In this document: one piece after another, positions 17,701-24,796 of the stretch
Numbering within the stretch: the first letter of the stretch is position 1
Layout of the letters: every line of letters begins with the position of its first letter
From: DASYVD01 sp050693035
GTDB taxonomy: Bacteria; Actinomycetota; UBA4738; CALAEC01
Reading direction: 5' to 3'
Assembly: GCA_050693035.1 (NCBI GenBank)
Contig: JBOGWB010000002.1
Location: 1-41,350, forward strand
Length of the DNA stretch: 41,350 bases
Position numbers and translations under genes: made by a program
The notes under the pieces: model-generated
What the model saw: the letters and a program-made list of their open reading frames with translations, nothing else
Told to the model about the DNA's origin: nothing
The model's database searches: none

Positions 17701-18209
17701 GCAACGACACCCTCTCGGGCGGCGCCGGGAACGACGACCTGTTCGGCCGAGGCGGGGACGACACACTCAACGGCGGATCCGGCGGGGACCTCCTGGTCGG
17801 CGAGAGCGGCAACGACGACCTCAATGCAGGGGGCGGCAGCGGGGACGTGCTGAAGGGTGGTTCGGGCAACGACGACCTCGACGGCGGCGACGGAGCCGAT
17901 CTGCTCGAGGGCGGGGGCGGTGCCGACGTCCTCAACGGCGGTGCCGGGGCGGGCGCCGACAGGCTGCGCGGCGGGGCGGGCGCCGACAGGCTGCGCGGGG
18001 GATCCGGCCCCGACGATCTCTTCGGGGACGACGGGAACGACGACCTGTTCGGCCAGCGGGGAAGAGACGATCTGGTCGGCGGGGCGGGGAAGGACGACCT
18101 CGACGGGGGGCCCGGCAACGACGACCTCGACGGCGGACCCAACTTCGACCGGTGCGCCCAGCGCGGCGGCTCCGGAACCGTCGTCAGGTGCGAGGGCCCG
18201 CTACCCTGA
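11712..18209 (+). CDS. Giant exported RTX calcium-binding repeat protein
   Basis: 2165 residues; GAAGGAGG sits nine bases before the ATG. A signal peptide ends near ALA39. Residues 40-200 are a beta-rich N-terminal domain without a named family. From about 205 to 2140 the protein is almost entirely RTX nonapeptides (GGxGxDxLx; PF00353), which form calcium-filled beta-rolls. Blocks of repeats alternate with a recurrent unit of about 45 residues of the form D-T-A-D-Y-S, GVxVNL, G-x-D-T-L, IENVTGS, DDxLxG. No protease, lipase or adhesin domain is present and there is no type I secretion gene nearby. The protein ends with a two-Cys tail (CAQRGGSGTVVRCEG). A structural surface or matrix protein is the simplest view. 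Confidence 0.9.
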   Translation: MAFPAILPGLNRPRRLALSAVFLSALLTFLLFPVQRALAVSCTSGGGVVSVTLDPGESASISVLAGAILVNGAPCSPPATVALTTNVNVTVSAPAGLTDETFTIDLSGGSFGTINFAVDLGAGNDTLAVAGGLGDDTITFGTDTTVFPNQHGINLNSDSNEDVESIQGVESFRAEGGDGQDTLSAAGGSGTGTTFTSAITLQGGGQADQLTGGLGNDSLNAGPGGDTASGGDGNDVLTGGDGDDTLNGGAGLDTLDGEADTDTLNGEADADTLDGGLGPDALNGGGGNDVLEGGLGNDTLDGGADTGGVGDTADYSQAAPGVTVNLALPTPQNTVGAGTDTITFVESAVGSPFGDTLIGNEFANTLTGGDGDDTLDGGSLLGVSGADQLNGGLGNDTLDGREGADLLEGGAGADDLDGGADIDTLLGGTESDTANGGAGDDNIFGGDGNDQLLGGADDDNIFGDAGNDTLRGQAGDDELEGGFGDDTLNGGSDDGTGIPGDVLNGQDGIDTADYSDTPLVAGGVVVDLSTVGFQFTGGGGTDALANIENLTGSNQDDRLTGGVGTNVLSGLDGVDRLDGGSGNDSLFGGGGDDGSPAAGPTAPGLIGGPGDDTIDGGDGDDEADYSSSTAAITASLLTGTASGQGADALSNIEDLTGSNLGDSLTGSVTANTLDGGDGADTLSGGGGIDDLLGGPANDDLDGGAGNDFIDGQAGIDTANYSQAPAGVRVDLSIAAPQATGGGGNDELVGIENVTGSAFDDTLTGQNAADNVLMGGGGDDTLAGLTDVGAPGDTLNGGSGTDEATYEDAGAGVLVSLATSGFQNTLGAGQDSLTQIEDLIGSAFVDTLTGDSQNNTLLGGGSGDTLLGADGNDTLNGQAGNDVLVGGEGADNLQGEIGADDTVDYSTAASGVTANLSTGTATGQGSDTLSGVENLVGSPFGDTFTGSSAANELRGADGADTLVGLAGDDELDGASGIDTADYSAATATVAVNLQAGTASGAAEVGTDTLIAIENATGGSGGDILQGNEQNNVLNGGSGADSLEGQEGNDTLTGGPNIDTAIYDEATAGVTVNLFSGTAFGQGSDTLSGVENVTGSLNDDELLGDLGDNELIGLAGDDELTGGAGNDLLDGVQGSDTLTGDAGSDTMFGGPDNDIFDGGSGSDSMFGGGGLDDLATYASRSAALAVSLDDLPNDGETSPTGEGDNVHTDIENVTAGSGNDLLIGSTGNNELSGAAGNDTLHGGEGDDVLSGGTGDDRLGDDAVGSLPDLGSDDLSGGSGTDTALYDARLVGVTVTLNDLAGDGEAGEGDNVRTDVENVIGGAGDDSVTGSAANNSLSGGAGQDTLSGAAGDDLLDGGLGADDMFGGTGLDTATYASRTDGVIVRLDGVANDGHPVDDLGPSASTDNVRTDVENVTGGSGDDVLVGSISNNELRGGEGSDTISGGAGDDDVEGGAGDDTLEGGTENDDIAGGFGDDTLDAGSGDDTATGGAGVDIIDGGQGNDVLDGGEDADSLAGSEGDDIINGGNGPDVFSGGAGTDTATYETRTAGVTVTLDGLADDGDPAVDGDGSGALDNVPSDVENVTGGLGNDTLVGNALAHNTLSGGGGDDILNGLGGNDTLDGGPGADELDGEAGNDTLVGGLGDDLLDGGDNDDVVNGGTGNDTLIGDLGADVLSGGAGAEDHADYSARVAPVAISLNGLADDGADFNFDGVGDEADNVGIDVENVTTGAGDDTVIGSLLANDISTGDGNDIVDGGLGTDVLSGGPGNDTASYATRTATQPVTVTLDGVANDGQPGENDAVGVATGDLTDDPDIENVIGGAGSDVITGSSVGAPNTTPNQLEGGPGNDTLDGLDGNDVLLGGYSALGLELSGVASLPADGDDLLNGGAGDDVLSGGLNNDALTGGDGDDSLLPGLGDDSVDGGAHLVEGDTVSFADAPGPPGVEVDLNLGTATGQGSDTIAVGTVENVIGSNLADEIRGDGVPNVLTGGVGADLLDGRGGNDTLSGGAGNDDLFGRGGDDTLNGGSGGDLLVGESGNDDLNAGGGSGDVLKGGSGNDDLDGGDGADLLEGGGGADVLNGGAGAGADRLRGGAGADRLRGGSGPDDLFGDDGNDDLFGQRGRDDLVGGAGKDDLDGGPGNDDLDGGPNFDRCAQRGGSGTVVRCEGPLP

Positions 18210-18232
18210 CGCGCCGAACCTGATGGGAAGAG

Positions 18233-18264
18233 GGGCCGCTCCGATGGAGCGGCCCTCCTTTCTC
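18233..18264 (+). terminator. Rho-independent-type terminator after the RTX gene
   Basis: GGGCCGCTCC (18233-18242) and GGAGCGGCCC (18246-18255) pair perfectly around a three-base loop and are followed by TCCTTTCT. It starts 24 bases after the RTX stop. Confidence 0.85.
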
Positions 18265-18267
18265 GGG

Positions 18268-18273
18268 GATAAT
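18268..18273 (+). promoter_or_regulatory. -10 box GATAAT of a probable leaderless transcript
   Basis: GATAAT is followed by six bases and then the GTG at 18280, the spacing expected when transcription starts at or next to the start codon. No Shine-Dalgarno sequence is present. Confidence 0.6.
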
Positions 18274-18279
18274 TGACCC

Positions 18280-18891
18280 GTGCAAGGCAAGCATGCCGGG
18301 GACCCCTGGGAAGACCTCTTCGACTCTCGCGACGGCTCTCCCGACGGGGCCAGGGATGTACTGGTCTCGGCCCTGGCTCGACTCCCGGATCCCTCATTCC
18401 CCGTCGCCGGCCTGGAGCGGGCGTGCCGCTCGCTTCGGGGCGCGCTCCGGTGGGGGGAGCCCCCGTGCGACGTGCTGCTGGCGGGGGGAGGCCTGGACCC
18501 GGAATCGCTACCGGCGGAAGACCTCGAGCTCTGGATGGCCCTGGCGGCGGGGACCATCTCCCCGCGACGTTCCATCTCCGCTCAGAGCGCATCGGCGTGG
18601 CGAGACCTCGATGACGCCGATTGGCTGGGAGCGATCCTCTACATGGCCCGTGGAGGCCCCGGCACTCCCACCAACCCGCAGGACTTACTCTCCGGCATCG
18701 TCACCTCGCCCGAGACCCGGGGCGACATCGACCCCCAACACGCCAGAGCGATCGCCCGGGCCTTCGAGGCCGTCGGACCCCTTTGGCGCGCGCTGGGGAT
18801 GGTGGGCTCCGTCCAGGAGGGCCGGCCGTTGACCACGCTGGGCCACTGGGGACTCCCCCTCGCCCTCCTCCGGGCCTGGGAGCCTCGTTGA
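18280..18891 (+). CDS. Conserved-looking protein of unknown function
   Basis: 203 residues from GTG 18280. I do not recognise the family. It is soluble, mostly helical and acidic, with no signal peptide or membrane segment. The composition (AEDLELWMALAAG, WRDLDDADWLGAILYMARGG) and third-position GC bias indicate real coding, while the overlapping frames give Arg/Ser-rich translations. It stands alone between the RTX terminator and the convergent VOC gene. Confidence 0.65.
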   Translation: MQGKHAGDPWEDLFDSRDGSPDGARDVLVSALARLPDPSFPVAGLERACRSLRGALRWGEPPCDVLLAGGGLDPESLPAEDLELWMALAAGTISPRRSISAQSASAWRDLDDADWLGAILYMARGGPGTPTNPQDLLSGIVTSPETRGDIDPQHARAIARAFEAVGPLWRALGMVGSVQEGRPLTTLGHWGLPLALLRAWEPR

Positions 18892-18912
18892 GGACCGCCC
18901 GCACCTGCTCTG

Positions 18913-19293
18913 TTACTCGGGCACCTCGGAGATCTCGAGGATGTTCCCGTCGGGATCCTTCATCCATGCGGTCTTGTAGGGACCGAATGTGGCGAGTCCG
19001 TCGACCGTCTTGATCTCGCCCAAGTCGTATTCCTCGAATCGCACCCCGCGGGCTCGAAGCTCCCCCATCACCGACTCGATGCCCTTCACCGTCCATCCGG
19101 CGACCGTGTTGGTGGCCGATCCCGCGTACTCCGATGGGTAGATCCCGAACCAGGTCGGCCCGGCGCACTCGTACCAGAGGCCACCCGGATCTTCTCGCGT
19201 TGGAGTAAGACCGAGCTTCTCTTGGTACCAGGCCTTGGCGCGTTGCAGGTCCGACACGGCGAGCGACGCGTGTACGGGGAACCGATCGAGCAT
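18913..19293 (-). CDS. VOC (glyoxalase/bleomycin-resistance fold) protein
   Basis: 126 residues from ATG 19293; AAGGAGG eight bases upstream fixes this start rather than the GTG at 19302. The order of elements is that of a vicinal-oxygen-chelate domain: HASLAVSDLQRAKAWYQEKLGL, then WYECAG, a central TVAGWTVKGIESVMGELRARGV, and KDPDGNILEISEVP at the end. Substrate unknown; such proteins act as dioxygenases, isomerases or drug-binding proteins. It converges on the gene at 18280 and is divergent from the nucleotidyltransferase gene. Confidence 0.88.
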   Translation of the reverse strand: MLDRFPVHASLAVSDLQRAKAWYQEKLGLTPTREDPGGLWYECAGPTWFGIYPSEYAGSATNTVAGWTVKGIESVMGELRARGVRFEEYDLGEIKTVDGLATFGPYKTAWMKDPDGNILEISEVPE

Positions 19294-19373
19294 ACCAACC
19301 ACCTCCTTTCCGCCACCTTACCGGGTCGTTCCCGCCGAGCGGAGCCAGGGATCCGCCGGCGGACGGCCCGACC

Positions 19374-19379
19374 TAAACT
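19374..19379 (+). promoter_or_regulatory. -10 box TAAACT of a probable leaderless transcript
   Basis: TAAACT is followed by eight bases (GGGAGGCC) and the GTG at 19388. The GGGAGG is too close to the GTG to act as a normal ribosome binding site, so leaderless initiation is likely. Confidence 0.5.
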
Positions 19380-19387
19380 GGGAGGCC

Positions 19388-20146
19388 GTGATCCTGGATC
19401 CGTCCACCTCCGCGTACGTCCAGGCCGTGGTACGTCAGCTCAGAAGCCTGAACGGGGAGCGTCTCCTCGGCGTATACCTCCTCGGCTCGGGCTCGATGGG
19501 AGGGTTCGACCCGCGGAAGAGCGACGTCGACGTCGCCGCGGTGACGACCGGGCGCCTCGATCTCGAGCAGAAGCGGGAGATCGTGCGGCGACTGTCGCAC
19601 CCATCTCTCCACTGTCCGGTCCGGAAGCTCGAGCTGGTCGTCTACGAGGCTGAGGCGGTCCGGGGAACGTCCCCCAGCCTGCAGTGGGAGCTGAACCTCA
19701 ATACCGGCTCGGAGGTCGGCGTCCGGGCATCGTACGATCCGTCCGTCGAGCCCGAACACTGGTTCTTGCTCGACGCGGCCATGGCCCGGGACCACGCTCG
19801 GACAATGTTCGGCCCTCCTCCCCAGAGCGTCTTCGGTGAGATCGATAGAGACCGCGTTCTTCGAGCGCTGCTGGGGTCGCTGCGATGGCATCGCGCGAAC
19901 GACCTGGACGGTGTGCAGAGCATCCTCAACGCCTGCCGTGCCTGGTGCTGGCTCGAAGATGGGAGGTGGTCGCCGAAGCCGGCTGCCGCCGGATGGGCTC
20001 GTGCTCGCGCCAAGGATCCCGGAGTTGTCGACGCCGCGGTCGCGGCCCGCGGGGGCGACGGGAACTTCCATCTCGACGGTGAAGCCGTCCTACGCTTCGT
20101 GGCCGACGTCGAAGGGCGCGTCGAGCCCGCCCTTCGAGGAAGCTGA
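19388..20146 (+). CDS. Aminoglycoside nucleotidyltransferase-like protein (ANT(3'')/DUF4111 type)
   Basis: 252 residues from GTG 19388; longer in-frame starts would read into sequence opposite the VOC gene. The nucleotidyltransferase motif GSGSMGGFDPRKSDVDV covers 33-49, with metal-binding Asp46 and Asp48. The C-terminal helical part (ALLGSLRWHRAND, then NACRAWCWLEDGRWSPKPAAAGWA) matches the DUF4111 domain of aadA-like enzymes, which transfer AMP to streptomycin or spectinomycin. Typical length is 250-260. The stop is followed at once by the MFS start, so enzyme and exporter form a two-gene unit. The actual substrate may not be an antibiotic. Confidence 0.85.
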   Translation: MILDPSTSAYVQAVVRQLRSLNGERLLGVYLLGSGSMGGFDPRKSDVDVAAVTTGRLDLEQKREIVRRLSHPSLHCPVRKLELVVYEAEAVRGTSPSLQWELNLNTGSEVGVRASYDPSVEPEHWFLLDAAMARDHARTMFGPPPQSVFGEIDRDRVLRALLGSLRWHRANDLDGVQSILNACRAWCWLEDGRWSPKPAAAGWARARAKDPGVVDAAVAARGGDGNFHLDGEAVLRFVADVEGRVEPALRGS

Positions 20147-21406
20147 GTGGAACCCCGGCGCATCATCCGCACCTACCTGGTCATCACGGCGCTGTTCACC
20201 CTGGCCGCCTCGCTGATCTGGGGCATCAATACGCTCTTCCTCCTCGACGCGGGCCTCGACATCTTCGAGGTGTTCGTGGCCAATGCCGCGTTCACCGCCG
20301 CCATGGCCCTGTTCGAGGTCCCCACCGGCGTCATCGCCGACACCAGGGGTCGGCGCATCTCGTTCCTGTTGAGCGAGGCGGTCCTCCTGGTCGGCACGCT
20401 GGCGTACGTGGGAGTGGCCGCCATCCACGGCGGGCTCCTGCTCTTCTCGCTGGCGGGAGTGATCCTGGGGCTGGGCTACACCTTCTACTCCGGCGCGGTC
20501 GAGGCCTGGCTGGTGGACGCGCTCCGGGCCTCCGGCTACCGGGGCGAGCTCGACCGCGTGTTCGCGCGAGCCGGGATGGTCTCCGGCGCCGCGACACTCG
20601 TGGGAACGGTCGCCGGCGGCGTGCTGGGCACGATCGATCTGGCGGTCCCCTACCTGGTGCGCTCGGCCCTGCTGGCCGGAGCCTTCGCGGTCGGATTCGC
20701 GATGATGCACGACCTCGGTTTCACGCCTCGGACGCTTCGATTCCGCGGAATCACCGTGGAGATGCGAAAGGTGGCCCGGGCGGGAATCACGTACGGCTGG
20801 AGTGTGCCGTCGATGCGGCTCCTCGTGATGGGTTCCTTCGTGACGTTCGGCTTCTTCTTCTGGGCCTGGTACGCGTGGCCACCGTACTTCCTCTCGCTCT
20901 TGGGGCGGGACCTCGTATGGGTGGCCGGGGTGATCGCCGCCCTGTTCTCCCTGGCCATGATCGGCGGCAACGCTCTGGTCGGCCGGCTCGTCCGGCCGGG
21001 TATCCGTCGCACCACCATCCTCATCGGCGCGAGTGTCCTGCTAACGGCGGCGATGGTGGCGGTGGGGGCGATCCAGCTCTTCTGGGTGGCCGTCCCGATG
21101 TTCCTCCTCGCGGCGGTGGTGGCGGGACTGCTCACTCCGGTCCGTCAGGCGTACCTGCACTCGCTGATCCCCACGGAGGAGCGCGCCACCCTCGTCTCCT
21201 TCGATGCGCTCCTGGGAAGCCTCGGCAGCGTGGGGGGGCAGACGGGGCTCGGGTACCTCTCCAAAGTCCGCTCGATCGCGGACGGCTTCGTGTGGGGCGG
21301 CCTGGCCACGGGAGTCGTCGTTCCTCTCTACCTGCTGCTCCGCGCGCGCAGAGACGCCGCGGACGTGGTCAAGGGCGAACCGGCCCCAGAAGCCAGACAC
21401 GTCTGA
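20147..21406 (+). CDS. MFS transporter, probable drug exporter
   Basis: 419 residues from GTG 20147, directly after the nucleotidyltransferase stop, with GAGGAAG upstream. About twelve membrane segments are visible. Motif A of the major facilitator superfamily reads GVIADTRGRR at 61-70, between helices 2 and 3. The cytoplasmic middle loop lies near 205-225. The family moves small molecules by proton exchange. Substrate is unknown; coupling to an aminoglycoside-modifying-type enzyme suggests export of toxic compounds (inference). Confidence 0.9.
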   Translation: MEPRRIIRTYLVITALFTLAASLIWGINTLFLLDAGLDIFEVFVANAAFTAAMALFEVPTGVIADTRGRRISFLLSEAVLLVGTLAYVGVAAIHGGLLLFSLAGVILGLGYTFYSGAVEAWLVDALRASGYRGELDRVFARAGMVSGAATLVGTVAGGVLGTIDLAVPYLVRSALLAGAFAVGFAMMHDLGFTPRTLRFRGITVEMRKVARAGITYGWSVPSMRLLVMGSFVTFGFFFWAWYAWPPYFLSLLGRDLVWVAGVIAALFSLAMIGGNALVGRLVRPGIRRTTILIGASVLLTAAMVAVGAIQLFWVAVPMFLLAAVVAGLLTPVRQAYLHSLIPTEERATLVSFDALLGSLGSVGGQTGLGYLSKVRSIADGFVWGGLATGVVVPLYLLLRARRDAADVVKGEPAPEARHV

Positions 21407-21502
21407 GGTACAGCCGCCGTTCGGCCAACTCGGTCTCGCGGTCGGAGAGCCGCCGAAGCGACGCCGAGCTGCGGTGGGGTCTCATTCCATGCTTACGAGA
21501 GA

Positions 21503-23847
21503 ATGGTTGGACTGTTGCGGACCCAACCCGAAGCAAGGGCGTCTCTCGTGAGGATCGGACGGAGCCGTGGGCTCCTGCTCGTCCTGGTCCTCGCCGGCGC
21601 CCCGGCCCTCCTCCCACGTCCGGTCTCAGCGCAGGCGGTCCCGCCCGAGATCGACCGCCAGGTGATCGTGTTCCTCGTGGACCGGGTGTCCTTCGAGGAA
21701 CTCCTCTCCGTTCCGGCGGTGCGGGCCCTGGCCCGGGCCGGGGGCGCCGCCCTCCTCAGCCCTCTCGCTGCTCCCGGGGACCAGGGGCCGGGCGCCTATC
21801 TGACCCTCGGAGCGGGGACTCGGAGCGCGGGCCCGGAGCCGCGGGTCCTGGCATTCGACCCGACCGAGCCCTTCGACGCGGAGACCAGAGCCATCGAGGT
21901 CTACGAGGAACGCTACCCGGAGCGCTCCCCGCCGGGTGGACCATTCCTCCTCGACGTCGCGCGGTACGTCCGCGCCAACGAGGGGCGAAGCGTCCCCGGA
22001 CTCCTCGGCCGCGCGCTCGCGGAAGCCGATCGATCGGTGGCCGTGTACGGGAATGCCGACCACCGGGCGGGTCGACATCGTCCCGCCGTGCTCGTGGCCA
22101 TGGACGGCCCCGGGGAAGTCGACCGGGGGCGCGTGGGCCAGGCCTTCCTCCCCGTGGCCCCGGGAGATCCTCCCCTCCTCCTCCCCTTCGACGAGCCTGC
22201 ACCCGACGAGATCGGCGGATTCCGAACCGACTTCGACCTCCTCTCCTTCGTGGCCCTGGGCAACCGGTTCCCGAACCCCTCCCCCTATCTCTCCGCCCAC
22301 CTCACGGTGTTCGACATGGGAGACACGCTCCGCATCGACGAGGGTGCCGATGAAGCGTCGCCCGAGGAGGTACGTCGGGCCCGGAGGGAATCGCTCACTC
22401 GGATGGGCGACCACATCCAGAGCCTCGTGGGCAGGGCTGCCTCACACGACGTCATGGTGATCGTGGTCGGACCGTCCACCTCCCATGCCATGGACGACGC
22501 CAAGGACCTGGTCACGCCGATCGTCGTGGCCCGCGGGGAGCCCCTGGACCTGTTCCCGGAAGAGGGCTCGATGGGCGTCCTGACCTCCGCCACGACTCGC
22601 AGGGATGGCGTCGTCTCCAACGAGGACGTCGCCCCCACTGTCCTGGAGTTCTTCCGTCTTCGGATCGGCCCCGACATGCGGGGGTCACCCATCACCCGTG
22701 CGGAGGGCGCCGCGCCCTTCGAGCTCCACGCCCGCCACCTGGCGAACCGGCGGATGACCGTGCCCGTCCAGGCCGGGGCCGGCGTGTACGCCGCTCTGGT
22801 TGGGCTCCTGGGAGTGCTGCTCGCGGCGCGGCCGGGACCGGGCCCGCGATGGCTCAGGATCGGGGCGGCCTGGCTCGCCCTGTCGAGCCTTCCCCTCGCG
22901 GCCGGACTCCTCCTCGCCGGGCATCTGCCCCGACTGACCTACCTCACGGTGGTGCCGTTCGTCATGGTGGCAGCCGCTGGGGGGGCGCTCCTCGGATTGC
23001 CGTTCCGGGAGCGGGGGCTCCTCGGACCACCGGCTGCGGTCGGTGGCGCGGTCCTCGCCGCGCTCGGCATCGAGGCGCTGACCCGGTGGACCGCGGCGCT
23101 GACCCCGTTCCTGGGGGGGTCCGAGCTGGACGGCGTCCGCTTCTACGGGCTTCCCAACGCCTTCATCGGACTCCTCCTGGGCGGCGGCCTGTGGGTGGCC
23201 GCATCATTGCCGACCGTGGCGGGGTTCCTGCTCCTGGTGGCCCTGGCTCTCTTCGCAGGACTCCCCTGGACCGGAGCCAACGTGGGAGCGGCGGTCACGC
23301 TGTTCGCCGCGGCGGCGCTGTGGCTCGGGCTCCGTCGGTGGGGACGGCTCGGATGGCCCGCCTTGGCCGTCACGGGGGCCGTGGTCGTCGTGGGCGTGCT
23401 CATCGTCTTCGCCGTCCATGCGCTCCCGTTCGCTCCCGAGACCCACGCGAGTCGATTCCTGAGCGGCGGGGTCGAACCCCCTCCGGCTTCCTCTCGACGT
23501 TCCTCGACCGTCTCGCCATCGGGCTACGCATGATCGCGCGGAATCCACTGGCGGTCGTTCCCCTCATCGGCGTCTTGGCCTGTCTCGCCGTGGTGCTGCG
23601 GCCGCCCGCGGCCCTCCGCGAGATGCTCGAGCAGCACCGGGTCTGGCGGGACGCCCTCCTGGTCATCCTCCTCGCCAGCGCGGTCGCCTTCGTGGCGAAC
23701 GACACCGGCCCTTCCGCCGCGGGCCTGGGGTTCGCCGCGGCCCTCGGTGGGCTCCTGTGGGTGGCCCTGGCGGAAGCGTCGGAGAGCGCTTCATCACCGA
23801 TCCCACCTGCACCGCACCCGCCGCCCGTGCCGACCAGGTCAGCCTGA
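21503..23847 (+). CDS. Phosphatase-superfamily-like membrane protein, frame broken at 23477-23481
   Basis: The first frame runs from ATG 21503 (or GTG 21548, which starts directly at the signal peptide) to a stop at 23533. The true continuation is in the next frame to 23847. Restoring one C in the C5 run at 23477-23481 reads HASRFLSGGVEPPSGFLSTFLDRLAIG without interruption. The exported part (residues about 50-400) has an alkaline-phosphatase-like layout: VIVFLVDRVSFEEL, DVMVIVVGPSTSH and VVSNEDVAPTVLEFF. Hydrophobic helices follow from residue about 425 to the end, two of them after the break. Function unknown. The break may be a sequencing or assembly error, a real mutation or recoding. Confidence 0.75.
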
Positions 23848-23899
23848 CAACGGGCGGACCGTATCGCACAGACGAGGTTCGGTGCCCCTGATCTCCGGG

Positions 23900-24796
23900 C
23901 TAGGCGTCTGGTACCCGGGGGCCCTCGGCCGTCGTCATGGGGCAGCGCGGGTCGGGGCCGGCGGACTCGAGGAGCTCGACCAGCCACTCGTGTGCCGGGT
24001 CCAGACACACGCGCCACGCTCGCTCGGCCGGGCCGGCCATCACGTTGAGGTAGTACATCGGATGGCCGGGCATGGCGACACAGGGCCCGTGGTAGCCCCG
24101 AGGGATGAGGAAGACGTCCCCATCGCGCACCGTCACGGCGGCGTCGATCTCGCCGTCGAGAGTGTAGGTCCGGTGGAATCCAAACCCCTCGGCACCGCGG
24201 ATCCGGAAGTAGTAGATCTCCTCCAGCGGCACCTCGCTCTCGCTGTGCTCGTCGTGCTTGTGGGGCGGGAACGACGACCAGTTCCCCTCCGGTGTGAGCA
24301 CTTCGACGGCGATGAGCTTCTCAGCCTCGAAGGCGTCCGCCGACATGAAGTTGTTGATCTGTCGGGTGGCGACACCTCCGCCTCGAACCTCCACGGCCAC
24401 CGCCCGGGCAGGGATGTGCGCGGGCTCGAGCTGGAGGGTCGCCCGGGCCGATGGCAAGGCGAACTCGCCGCCGGTCGAGCTGGTGATGCGGACCTCGCTT
24501 CCGGCCGGCAGGTAGGCAAAGTCGCTGACCCGAGAAAACACGTCTCCGCGCCCATCGAGATCGAAGGAACGTGATCCGACCTCGACCCTGCAGGAGCCAG
24601 AGAGTGGAAGGAACGCCGCCTCGAATCCCTCGAGGGTGATGGCTCGCCTTCCACCCGGAGGGAGCGCCATCACACGCAAAGCCGAGAATCCCCAGCCAGC
24701 CTCCTCGGGGATGATGGCTACCGGGTCCGGCCCGTCGGCCAGGGTCCCGGCGGGGCGGAACAGGTCCATCGAGGACCGCCGGGTGGGCTCAGGCAT
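23900..24796 (-). CDS. iolB: 5-deoxy-glucuronate isomerase
   Basis: 298 residues from ATG 24796, which overlaps the iolC stop; ATG 24769 is an alternative. The protein is a double cupin: IIPEEAGWGFSALRVMALPPGG begins the first barrel, and the second holds metal ligands in HKHDEH (179-184) and the Glu pair of LEEIYYFRI (about 191-199), followed by PRGYHGPCVAMPGHPMYYLNVMAGP. IolB converts 5-deoxy-D-glucuronate to 5-dehydro-2-deoxy-D-gluconate. It is the last gene of the iolG-iolE-iolC-iolB unit. Confidence 0.93.
   Translation of the reverse strand: MPEPTRRSSMDLFRPAGTLADGPDPVAIIPEEAGWGFSALRVMALPPGGRRAITLEGFEAAFLPLSGSCRVEVGSRSFDLDGRGDVFSRVSDFAYLPAGSEVRITSSTGGEFALPSARATLQLEPAHIPARAVAVEVRGGGVATRQINNFMSADAFEAEKLIAVEVLTPEGNWSSFPPHKHDEHSESEVPLEEIYYFRIRGAEGFGFHRTYTLDGEIDAAVTVRDGDVFLIPRGYHGPCVAMPGHPMYYLNVMAGPAERAWRVCLDPAHEWLVELLESAGPDPRCPMTTAEGPRVPDA

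Noticed and set aside
12300..18180. CRISPR-like or satellite DNA in the repeat-rich region
   Set aside because: The repeats are in-frame codons for RTX nonapeptides, vary in DNA sequence and have no spacer structure.
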